From Bacillota bacterium (GTDB taxonomy: Bacteria > Bacillota > UBA4882 > UBA8346): DNA of 64,000 nt. The position numbers and the translations under genes are program-made. Location: assembly GCA_023401925.1 (NCBI GenBank), contig JAEXDA010000048.1:62001-126000 (forward strand), written 5' to 3'. The notes beneath the pieces are model-generated. The model was given only the letters and a program-made list of their open reading frames with translations. It searched no databases and was not told where the DNA came from. Positions 40,760 through 48,807 of the stretch are shown here, in pieces. How positions within the stretch are numbered: the stretch's first letter is position 1; every line of letters begins with the position of its first letter.

Positions 40760-43351
40760 CTACTTGGCAAGGTCCTGATCCATAACGGGGATTACCAAAT
40801 ACTGAAGGAAAAGCGAATCCGCCGTTTTGTACCGGATAAAAATCAAACGTTGCTGATCACCCGGAAGGGTCCGCCAGGTTAACGGTTTCTCGCCCTGCCA
40901 ATTGGACCAAATGGACTGATCATTACTGGCTCCCCATTGAAGGTTAGGCGTTAAGGATTGAATCTGAATCCAGCGATTTTCGCTTGATTCCATGACTCCT
41001 TTTTGAAAGAAATTCACTTCAAAAGCAACCGGCACCACTTGCCTCAATTTATTATTGAATGCATCATCCTGGAGAATCGTAGTGTTATCGGCATTATCCT
41101 TGGCTACAATCTGACAATAAACTCCATCCTGCGGTGATAGGTTTCCGGTAAAAATCCCGTTGGAATCTGCCGTTGTCAGGATGGTTTGCCATTTCCCCTC
41201 TTTTGTAAAAATCCGCAGCCAACAGGTTACAGCTTCATTGGCGGACCATTGAAGCCTGAAAGATCGATCCTCCCCACCCTCAGTCTCGCCCTTGTAAAGC
41301 ATCAAGGTAGGAGCGGTGGTATCCAATTGAATATCCAGATAATCTTCCTGAATATGGCCTTCATTATCTTTCAAGCGGCCGGTGATCCTTTTGGGTCCGT
41401 CTCCCGGAGAGAGCGCATAATCAATTACCGGCATGAAAGGTTGCCATTCCGTTGGGGAACCCGCTTCGCCCAAGGAAACCCATACGGGGTCATTCAAGCC
41501 GGGGTTATCGGCAAGGTAGGCATCGGCAGTCCCTTCGCCCGCTACGGTCAGATGAACGGCTATGCGCCGGTAACGGGTCACCCCGGTAGGAGTACTCATG
41601 GAAAATTGAAGCGGACCGGCCAATTTCACCGCGGGCATCACCGATGGGGAAATTTTGGATAAACTTAGGATGCAATTAATGTCTCCCCAAAGACCAATCT
41701 CGTTTTGCCAGCGTATCCGGATTGGATTTTGAGTGTCCCGGAAAATGGAGCGGGGAATCTGATGCCGATTAGCCATTTGCTCTCCCATAAAAATCCGGTG
41801 ACCGGGATTAAGCTCCTCTATAACCAATTGCACCGGGAAGGGAAATACCATTTCTGCTTGATCTTCTCGAATAAGCGGCGATATCCGTGAAACATCCGGT
41901 AGCGCCGGCCATTCTAGGTAAGAAGCCTGTCCGGATAAGCCGGGGCCGCAAGGAACGACCCAAGCCTTTTTTAAGGAGCGTCCGATATCAATCGGGCCTC
42001 CCCACCAAGGATACCATTTCCAATCGCTTCCGCTTTCACTAATCCAAACACCCACCAGATCTTTCATTTTACCCTGTACCAGGATAACTAACTTCTCCTT
42101 CTGAAACCCCAGGATCGTCCCTTCCGTTTTCGTATTGAAAACCTTGCCGGCCTGTGCTCTATCCTTAGCGGCTTCAGTGGATCGCCCCATTTTTTCAAGG
42201 GTTTCAGCTCGCTTGATCAGCAACGGTCCAAAGCCGGGATTAACGGCCAACCCTTGATCACATAAGTCTAAAGCCCCTTTGAAATTCTTTTTCAACAGCT
42301 GGACCGAAGCTGCGCCCAGAAAACCGATTAATGAACGGTGATCGTGATGAATCGCATCCAAATACTGTTTATAAGCCAACTGCCACTGGCCTTGCTGCAA
42401 TAAAATACGGCCTTGATTGATTTCAAAGGCGGCATCCAAGTCCGGATCGTGAAATTCTTTGGTGGCATTGGCCAAACTGATGTGAGTATCGGGATCCAGC
42501 CAACGAATATTACTCTCCCACAATTTATAGTCGCTATTAGCATTTTTTCCCGTATTCCAGTTACTTAAAGCAGCTTTAGGGTTTCCTGCCAAATAAGCTC
42601 CCCAACCCATCAGTTCCCGAAACAGGGTTGCCGCTATCGGCTTTTGAAGATAGTTTGGGCTGACCAGTGACGAGGCGTTCCGGGTTTCTCCCAAAGCCAG
42701 GTAGGCCTTAAAAAGATCTTTATCGCGGGTAACCTGCCAAGGGGTCGGCAACGGGGTGGCCCGGAGTAAATAACCGAATGCCAAAGTGAACTTCCCTGTT
42801 TGTAGGGAAGCAGCTCCCTTCCGCAAGCAAATTGCAGGGGTACTGTTTCCCGATAAAATCGGGGTAACCTTCTCTGGCTGCCACTCGTTAAGATAATAGT
42901 CTGCCAATGCCAATTTTACCGCTTCCATTTGCGGTGCGTATTCAAATGCCTGCTGGTAATACCATAACGCTGTCTGTTTCTGGCGGCAGTAATCGTGATA
43001 ATTTCCGGCAAAAACTAAGGCTAGAGGGTCGTGAGGGGTTAATTCCAAGAGCTGAAAAACACAAATCCGAAACCTCTCAAGTTCTTTTTTGGAAACCAAC
43101 GGCAATTTTCCTTGCAATTCATTACGGCGTTTGGTAGTTTCCGTCCACAACAGGGAACGTTCTTCAAAATAAGCCGCCAAGCCGGATGCCTTGAAAAGGC
43201 TTTGACCTTGCTCATATTGAGTTTCAAAATCATCGGAAGCGGCTGTGATATCCAAAGCGGTACGCAAAGGAGTTCCCGATACAATCGGTACTCCCCAAAT
43301 GGTCAACATTCCAAAAAAAAGCAGCAACCAAACGATAAATTTTTGATTCAT
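40760..43351 (-). CDS. Large exported TPR-repeat protein of unknown function
   Basis: This 863-residue protein has a signal peptide (about 1-27), then alpha-helical TPR-like repeats (about 35-400; ALVFAGNYHDYCRQKQTALW, YQQAFEYAPQMEAVKLALAD, ALDLCDQGLAVNPGFGPLLI). The C-terminal half (about 420-860) is beta-rich, with Ig-like or bacterial adhesion-like segments (YLDIQLDTTAPTLMLYKGET). No catalytic motif is present. It may be a periplasmic or surface scaffold. It shares direction with the Fe-ADH gene upstream (31-base gap) and speE downstream, but a functional link is not apparent. Confidence 0.75.
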   Translation of the reverse strand: MNQKFIVWLLLFFGMLTIWGVPIVSGTPLRTALDITAASDDFETQYEQGQSLFKASGLAAYFEERSLLWTETTKRRNELQGKLPLVSKKELERFRICVFQLLELTPHDPLALVFAGNYHDYCRQKQTALWYYQQAFEYAPQMEAVKLALADYYLNEWQPEKVTPILSGNSTPAICLRKGAASLQTGKFTLAFGYLLRATPLPTPWQVTRDKDLFKAYLALGETRNASSLVSPNYLQKPIAATLFRELMGWGAYLAGNPKAALSNWNTGKNANSDYKLWESNIRWLDPDTHISLANATKEFHDPDLDAAFEINQGRILLQQGQWQLAYKQYLDAIHHDHRSLIGFLGAASVQLLKKNFKGALDLCDQGLAVNPGFGPLLIKRAETLEKMGRSTEAAKDRAQAGKVFNTKTEGTILGFQKEKLVILVQGKMKDLVGVWISESGSDWKWYPWWGGPIDIGRSLKKAWVVPCGPGLSGQASYLEWPALPDVSRISPLIREDQAEMVFPFPVQLVIEELNPGHRIFMGEQMANRHQIPRSIFRDTQNPIRIRWQNEIGLWGDINCILSLSKISPSVMPAVKLAGPLQFSMSTPTGVTRYRRIAVHLTVAGEGTADAYLADNPGLNDPVWVSLGEAGSPTEWQPFMPVIDYALSPGDGPKRITGRLKDNEGHIQEDYLDIQLDTTAPTLMLYKGETEGGEDRSFRLQWSANEAVTCWLRIFTKEGKWQTILTTADSNGIFTGNLSPQDGVYCQIVAKDNADNTTILQDDAFNNKLRQVVPVAFEVNFFQKGVMESSENRWIQIQSLTPNLQWGASNDQSIWSNWQGEKPLTWRTLPGDQQRLIFIRYKTADSLFLQYLVIPVMDQDLAK

Positions 43352-43382
43352 CCAGTCATCGCCTTACCGACAAACTTAATTT

Positions 43383-44537
43383 TTAGGGCGTTTCGTGCAA
43401 AATATTCATCAAATCCTCCGCTTTCGCTTCCCGGGGGTTTGCTTTCGTAGAACCGGAACTCAAACTCTCCTCGATAATCGCCGGAAAATCGGCTTCCGTA
43501 ATTCCCAAATCCGTAATATGTTCAAAGATCCCCAATTTGCGTTCCAGGGTCATGATAAATTTCATACCGGCGGCAGCCGCATCAATTGCGTCTCCGGCGA
43601 TAATTTTCAGGCCGAGGGCTTTGGCAATTTCACCGTATTTTTCATAGCTCACGGATAAATTAAAACGCATCACCGGAACCAAAAGCACTGCGCAAACCAA
43701 ACCGTGCGGTTTACCGCCTCTTACGCCAATAGAATGCGCCATCCCGTGCACGGCCCCTAAACGAGCGACACTTAAGGCAATGCCAGCCATCAAGCTTCCC
43801 ATTGCCATTTCCGAACGGGCTTGCAAATCCTGACTGTCTTGATGGACTTTGTAAATGTTTGCGGCTATCCTTTCAATTGCCGAATATGCATATACATCGG
43901 TTAATGGCGTTGCCCCCTTGGAAGTATAAGCTTCGATCGCTTGTACCAAAGCGTCCATCCCGGAATGAATCGTCACCGATGAAGGTAAGCTCAAAGTTAA
44001 TTCCGGATCGACAATCGTCAGATTTGCGGCCAATAAGGGATCACGGATTGACTTCTTCACCTCTGTTTGATGATCCGTAAGTACCGCATTCAAAGTAACC
44101 TCTGCTCCGGACCCGGCTGTGGTGGGAATCGTTACTAGAGGCACACCGGGTTGCAATAATCGTCCGCCCTCAAAATAATATTTCACATTCCGATCCGTCC
44201 GGATAAGGCCGGCAATGACTTTCGCAGAATCCATGGCGCTGCCGCCGCCAATCCCAACTACCCAATCGATATCGGAATCCTTGGCAATCTGCAGTCCTTT
44301 TTCTACCGTTTCCAGCGATGGTTCCGGCTCCACTTCATAAAAAGGGATGATTTGAAATCCAGAACCCCGGAGTAAAGTTTCGACTTTTTGGATGATTCCA
44401 TTTTTCATTAAAGCCTGTTTACCGGTTACCACCATGACTTTAGGCCCGAAATACATACCTTCAACGGGCAATTCCCGTATCGACTGGCTACCGAAGATGA
44501 TTCTCGTTTTAAGTTGAAAGGTCTGTAGCTGAGACAT
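43383..44537 (-). CDS. Iron-containing alcohol dehydrogenase
   Basis: This 384-residue group III metal-dependent dehydrogenase has the nucleotide-binding block WVVGIGGGSAMDSAKVIAGL near residue 90, PTTAGSGAEVTLNAVLTD near 140, and metal-ligand region GAVHGMAHSIG near 265 with HGLVCAVLLVPVMRFN after it. Substrates in this family range from butanol and 1,3-propanediol to lactaldehyde; none can be assigned. Given acyl-CoA/ETF genes elsewhere, a fermentative role is plausible. ATG with GGGAGG site. Confidence 0.93.
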   Translation of the reverse strand: MSQLQTFQLKTRIIFGSQSIRELPVEGMYFGPKVMVVTGKQALMKNGIIQKVETLLRGSGFQIIPFYEVEPEPSLETVEKGLQIAKDSDIDWVVGIGGGSAMDSAKVIAGLIRTDRNVKYYFEGGRLLQPGVPLVTIPTTAGSGAEVTLNAVLTDHQTEVKKSIRDPLLAANLTIVDPELTLSLPSSVTIHSGMDALVQAIEAYTSKGATPLTDVYAYSAIERIAANIYKVHQDSQDLQARSEMAMGSLMAGIALSVARLGAVHGMAHSIGVRGGKPHGLVCAVLLVPVMRFNLSVSYEKYGEIAKALGLKIIAGDAIDAAAAGMKFIMTLERKLGIFEHITDLGITEADFPAIIEESLSSGSTKANPREAKAEDLMNILHETP

Positions 44538-44825
44538 GAAGCATCCTCCCTTATTACACTGACTTTACTCAATTCGCCGTTTTATATTTATCTCCTCTGG
44601 CTTTTCCAAGAGTTTTTCAAAATTTAATGGATTTTCCCTCTATTTACCATTCTCAAATAATATACGCCTGAAATCGAATCCATACTACAATGAGAGGGTT
44701 GAATTCAGACAGCAGCGGATCGGGGCAAAATTAAAGCTACCAGCTAAATAGCTAATAGCACAGATTATCTCTCAATCAAAATTAATATCGCAGACATCGA
44801 TGGGGATAACAGGTAACCTTATTTG

Positions 44826-45623
44826 CTAAATTTTCAACTCTAGCCAAGCTTTTTCTACCAGGGTCCCAATATTCCGGTAAACTTCGGCATGGTCATTTTT
44901 CACCCGCCAATGTCCCAAATATTCCAAGTTACCTTCAGGCCCCAAAATCGGTGAAAACGTTAAGTTGACCAAATTCCATCCTATCGTGGAACCGGTTAAT
45001 AATAACCTCTCCAGGACTTCCAAATGGACTATCTTATCGCGGACAACCCCTTTTTTGCCAACCTTACCTTTTCCAGCTTCAAATTGGGGCTTAATTAAAG
45101 TAATTAAATCGCCTTCCGCCGTGATAAGCTCCAAAAATTTAGGAAGTACCAACGCTAAAGAAATAAATGAAAGATCGGCTGTAATCACGCTTGGATTTTC
45201 CCCAAGATGTTCCCTATCAAAATAACGGATATTTTCCCGTTCGAAGACCGTAACTCTTTTATCCTGACGTAGTTTCCAGGCTATTTGACCGTAGCCGACA
45301 TCAATAGCATAAACATGAGCGGCACCGAACTGTAAAAGGCAATCGGTAAACCCGCCGGTCGAAGCTCCAGCATCCAGACATATCCTGCCATCCACCTTCA
45401 GGTCAAAACTTTGGAGGGCTTTTTCCAGCTTTTTACCGCCCCGGCTGACATAGGTCTCTACACCAAGACGATTCACTTCCAGCGGCTCGCTCACCATTTG
45501 ACTGGCCTTTTCAATCCTTTTGCCGTTGACAATTACTTCTCCGGCCATTATCGAACGCTGTGCCTGCTCACGGCTTTGATAATAACCGTTCTCCACTAAC
45601 CAAGAATCCACGCGTTGTTTCAT
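44826..45623 (-). CDS. tlyA: TlyA-family rRNA 2'-O-methyltransferase
   Basis: This 265-residue protein has an N-terminal S4 RNA-binding domain (about 1-60; ENGYYQSREQAQRSIMAGEV) and a FtsJ-type SAM methyltransferase domain (about 65-250; CLDAGASTGGFTDCLLQFGA, VYAIDVGYGQIAWKLR). Family members methylate 16S/23S rRNA; some are described as hemolysins, a secondary name. It overlaps the upstream HD hydrolase gene by 4 bases. In many Firmicutes tlyA is near dxs, ispA or recN, none of which is here. Confidence 0.92.
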   Translation of the reverse strand: MKQRVDSWLVENGYYQSREQAQRSIMAGEVIVNGKRIEKASQMVSEPLEVNRLGVETYVSRGGKKLEKALQSFDLKVDGRICLDAGASTGGFTDCLLQFGAAHVYAIDVGYGQIAWKLRQDKRVTVFERENIRYFDREHLGENPSVITADLSFISLALVLPKFLELITAEGDLITLIKPQFEAGKGKVGKKGVVRDKIVHLEVLERLLLTGSTIGWNLVNLTFSPILGPEGNLEYLGHWRVKNDHAEVYRNIGTLVEKAWLELKI

Positions 45624-46858
45624 GATTTTCCAAATCCAAAACTCATCACTTTTGTATAAGGTTCAAACATCATCTCATAAATATCCATTGCCTGGCGATC
45701 CGTAAGTCCAGCCAGATAATCCCCGATCAAAACGGCTTTGATATTTTCTCCAATGTCCCCAGTGGCACGGGTTTTCCCCGACTTTTGCCAGACCGAGGAC
45801 GGTAAAAGCTTGGGGTTATCCCAAAAACGGGTAAATAATTTTTCTAAAATGAACTTACCTTTTTCCGCCATCATCAAGACCATTGGATTTTTATAAACCT
45901 GATCAAACAGGAAAGAATTTAGCAGTTCCAGATCCCGTTGTCTTTCAGGGGAGAGCCCAATCGCCGGTTGGGGTAAACTTTTTAAATCCTCTACGGAGCG
46001 AGGGTTAAACAGATCTAAATTTTGGCTTGATGAAAGGATACAATCCTCGTTAAAATGATAGATTAGATGGCGAATAAGGCGGTAATGCCTCATCTGGGCG
46101 GAAAAAACTCCGGAAACGCGCGCGCGCTCCTTCTCTTCCGAGGTAATATCCGACTCAATCCGCTCAATAAGGGGTATTTCCAAACTGATAACATCCTCCC
46201 AGCTAACCAAACCAACCTTCAGAGCGTCATCCAAATCATGAGCGGCAAAAGCAAGCGCATCGGAGATATTAACAATCTGCGCCTCAATGCTTGGTTGAAG
46301 ATTCACTTGAAACTCCGGCGGTACCCGTGGATTATCATATTGGGTCAAATGACGGGCCAGGCCCTCCCTGGTTTCATAAGTCAAATTCAATCCCGGGAAA
46401 GCCGGGTAACGTTCCTCCAAGGAATCGACAACCCGCAAACTATGTAAATTATGATCAAAACCGCCGTACTCTTTTAATAATGAACTAAGAATCTCTTCCC
46501 CGGCATGTCCAAAAGGAGTATGCCCCAGATCGTGGGCGAGGGAAATGGCCTCCACTAAATCTTCATTGGCTCCCAAAACCCGCGCAAAAGTACGAGCATG
46601 CTGCATGACTTCCAATGTATGGGTTAAACGGGTACGATAGGATTCGCCCTCATGCACCAAAAACACCTGGGTTTTAAATTGCAGGTTTTTAAAAGCCGTT
46701 GTGTACATAATTCGATCCCGATCCCGTTGAAAACAGGTCCGGTACCTATCCTCATCTTCAGCAAAACGACGACCCTTAGTTTGCCCCGCTTTTGATGCAA
46801 AAGGGGCTAAAATGATTTCTTCGTTTTCCTCCATTTTTTGACGGAGCAGATTCGCCAT
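45620..46858 (-). CDS. dGTPase-like HD phosphohydrolase
   Basis: This 412-residue HD-superfamily protein is of the deoxyguanosinetriphosphate triphosphohydrolase-like type. Metal-binding motifs are YRTRLTHTLEVMQHARTFAR near residue 78 and SLAHDLGHTPFGHAGEEIL near 110, followed by NISDALAFAAHDLDDA near 195. It removes triphosphate from dNTPs in characterised relatives. The ATG has GGAGGCGG upstream, and the gene is coupled to tlyA by ATGA. The preceding 130 bases contain the CTTACT repeats described separately. Confidence 0.9.
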   Translation of the reverse strand: MANLLRQKMEENEEIILAPFASKAGQTKGRRFAEDEDRYRTCFQRDRDRIMYTTAFKNLQFKTQVFLVHEGESYRTRLTHTLEVMQHARTFARVLGANEDLVEAISLAHDLGHTPFGHAGEEILSSLLKEYGGFDHNLHSLRVVDSLEERYPAFPGLNLTYETREGLARHLTQYDNPRVPPEFQVNLQPSIEAQIVNISDALAFAAHDLDDALKVGLVSWEDVISLEIPLIERIESDITSEEKERARVSGVFSAQMRHYRLIRHLIYHFNEDCILSSSQNLDLFNPRSVEDLKSLPQPAIGLSPERQRDLELLNSFLFDQVYKNPMVLMMAEKGKFILEKLFTRFWDNPKLLPSSVWQKSGKTRATGDIGENIKAVLIGDYLAGLTDRQAMDIYEMMFEPYTKVMSFGFGKS

Positions 46859-46895
46859 GCATTCTCACCGCCTCCGCGCGAGCGCGCATTCATTG

Positions 46896-46998
46896 ATACC
46901 TTACTCAAAGGAACAGATTACTCATCCAGCAGAAGTAATCACTTACTCAGTGTGAGCGCTTACTTGATGCAGCACTTACGGTGTAAGTACTTACTTGG
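46896..46998. repeat. Spaced CTTACT repeats upstream of the HD hydrolase gene
   Basis: CTTACT or a one-base variant recurs near 46900, 46917, 46942, 46959, 46975 and 46990, at intervals of 15-25 bases. The last copy lies in the perfect palindrome GTAAGTACTTAC (46983-46994), which overlaps the stop codon of the Cys-tailed gene. Regular spacing suggests binding sites or a degenerating tandem array. Confidence 0.4.
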
Positions 46999-47218
46999 TA
47001 TGTTCTCCTTCACAGTCGCAATCGCCCTCACAGTGGCAACCACAATCGCATTCGCAGTCTCCAGCCGCTTCTTCAATGGCCTCGATTTCGTCGAAAACCT
47101 CTTCCCGGGTTAAAACGCCTTTCCGTTCCAGCACATTGATAATGGCTTGGATGGCATACATCTGGCTCATCACCAATTCTTCAATGGAAATTGATTCGTT
47201 GTCTTCTTGTTCACTCAT
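46991..47218 (-). CDS. Small acidic protein with cysteine-rich tail
   Basis: This 75-residue protein has an acidic helical N-terminal part (about 1-45; SISIEELVMSQMYAIQAIIN). It ends in CECDCGCHCEGDCDCEGEH, a run of eight cysteines, most alternating with other residues, plus histidines. This resembles short metallothionein-like or zinc/copper chelating tails. The ATG at 47218 has AAGGAG 9 bases upstream. It follows the TSCPD-domain gene in the same direction by 35 bases. No known family is recognised; metal binding is inferred from composition. Confidence 0.65.
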   Translation of the reverse strand: MSEQEDNESISIEELVMSQMYAIQAIINVLERKGVLTREEVFDEIEAIEEAAGDCECDCGCHCEGDCDCEGEHTK

Positions 47219-47253
47219 ATTCTCCAACTCCTTATCATTTGTTCAATCCATCA

Positions 47254-47502
47254 TCACTCTAATGATTTTTCGAGAGCCCTTGCCAGTTGGTCTGGACAGG
47301 AAGTGTCTTTATCTTCGCAGTGGATTCCCTTGAGCCGCCGGATGACCTCTTTCACCGGCATGCCTTCCACCAAACGACAAAGGCCTTTGGCATTTCCATC
47401 ACAGCCATCCTCGAATCTTACCTGAATCAAAACACCGTTTTCAACCTGGAGAAAAATCCGGCTCGAACATACTCCCCTGGTTTCGTAGATAATTTCCTGC
47501 AT
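47254..47502 (-). CDS. TSCPD-domain protein (TIGR03905-like)
   Basis: This 82-residue protein matches the small TSCPD family: RGVCSSRIFLQVENGVLIQV near residue 8, GCDGNAKGLCRLVEGM near 33, and the signature DTSCPDQLARALE near 67. The same domain occurs at the C terminus of adenosylcobalamin-dependent ribonucleotide reductases, where its cysteines are thought to bind metal; the role of the free-standing form is unknown. The ATG at 47502 has GGAGG 8 bases upstream. It is paired with the Cys-tailed gene downstream. Confidence 0.85.
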   Translation of the reverse strand: MQEIIYETRGVCSSRIFLQVENGVLIQVRFEDGCDGNAKGLCRLVEGMPVKEVIRRLKGIHCEDKDTSCPDQLARALEKSLE

Positions 47503-47607
47503 CTTGCCGCCTCCAAAGGTTGAATCAAATCTGCAGACAAAGACCATTCTCTTCCACAAAGTGAGACCCATCTATTTTATCATAGTATGGGTTCAAAATT
47601 CAAAACA

Positions 47608-48750
47608 TTATATCTTCAGATCGACTTTATTTTTTTCCTGAATCTGGGGCCGGATATGTCCGATGACCAGTCCCATACCGAGGATGATGAATACCAACAA
47701 TGTTGCAACGTTGATCATTGGGATAAAACTAATCACCAACTGTAAAATTCCGGCCAGAACAATCATTAGACTGGGATGAAGCCGGGAACGAAACAATACC
47801 CTGCCAAGCCATAAATTGACGGGTACCCCAAAAAACAACAGTAAAATGCAATAAATTAATCCCAGAAGGATTGCCAGCGGAATACCGACCATGGTAATCA
47901 CTAAAATAAGAATGGCAATGGGCAAACCGATTAAGGTCAATATACCTATAAACATACTGCGACGAAAATTGTTGCGTGACGGCTCCGTAATTGACCATAG
48001 GGTTCCGGGAAAGAGACGGAATAATATTAATGATGCCAGAAGGCTGCCAATAAACCAAACGATCGAAAAAATTGTCATCAGTCCGGAAGCCGGTCCATGG
48101 GTTACTACGGGTTGATGGCTCAAATAGCGGCCACTCAAAGATACGCCCTTTGTTTTTGAAGGATTACTATTGATCCCGGAATAATCGTCCACATTACCAT
48201 CAATGGCAAGTGGGGCCCGCCAAATTACAGGAGCTCCCTGCGTTTTAAGAGGACCATTAATCCGGCCACTGATTTGAATCAATGGCATTGCTGTGACATC
48301 AACCGGTCCATTCACGGTACCCTGCATGGCGACTTTGGAAAATATGCCGAGTAAACCCTGACCAATCAAAGAATTTGTGCCGGTGTTAAAACTGGCGGCT
48401 GCGGTGGTAATCGTCCCATGAACCTTACCGTTCACGTTCATTTCACTGGCAAGGACGCGGACATGGCCCATCACTTCTCCGCCAACTATTAGTCTGTCCC
48501 AGACGACTCCAATAATGCTGCCGTCGATCCTGCCGTTAACCACAACTTGTCCCGACCAAACGATCAAATCGCCCTTTACTTCACCGTTAATTTCGAGGCG
48601 ATCTCCTCTAAACAAAAGGTCACCCGTAATGATTTGACCTTTTTCTATCGTCTGTTCCCCGCTGATCATTTGCCAAGGGAGAGCCATACAAGGCGCTGCT
48701 ACAAACAATAACAAAGCGCAAAATAACATCATCATATAAATTTTCTTCAT
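47608..48750 (-). CDS. Bactofilin-like polymer-forming membrane protein
   Basis: This 380-residue protein has a signal peptide (about 1-24). A right-handed beta-helix of bactofilin/polymer-forming type follows (about 30-170), with repeating short units such as LEINGEVKGDLIVWSGQVVV, VNGRIDGSI and VNGKVHGTI. Four to five hydrophobic helices fill about 215-365. This exported bactofilin-plus-membrane architecture is common in Firmicutes of unknown function and may shape the envelope. The ATG at 48750 follows GGTGAT. It stands between the helicase and the TSCPD genes. Confidence 0.82.
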   Translation of the reverse strand: MKKIYMMMLFCALLLFVAAPCMALPWQMISGEQTIEKGQIITGDLLFRGDRLEINGEVKGDLIVWSGQVVVNGRIDGSIIGVVWDRLIVGGEVMGHVRVLASEMNVNGKVHGTITTAAASFNTGTNSLIGQGLLGIFSKVAMQGTVNGPVDVTAMPLIQISGRINGPLKTQGAPVIWRAPLAIDGNVDDYSGINSNPSKTKGVSLSGRYLSHQPVVTHGPASGLMTIFSIVWFIGSLLASLILFRLFPGTLWSITEPSRNNFRRSMFIGILTLIGLPIAILILVITMVGIPLAILLGLIYCILLLFFGVPVNLWLGRVLFRSRLHPSLMIVLAGILQLVISFIPMINVATLLVFIILGMGLVIGHIRPQIQEKNKVDLKI

Positions 48751-48807
48751 TCTAATCACCATTCTCATCGAAGTTTCAAAACCTGGTTGTAGAAATCCAT
48801 ATTCATT

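Noticed and set aside
41186..41662. 158-residue plus-strand frame
   Set aside because: It is opposite the long exported TPR protein; composition follows the complement strand.
46896..46998. CRISPR-like array
   Set aside because: The repeated motif is only six bases with uneven 15-25 base spacing; no cas genes and no real repeats or spacers.
46995..47333. 112-residue plus-strand serine-rich frame
   Set aside because: It is the complement of the cysteine-tailed gene and part of the TSCPD gene.
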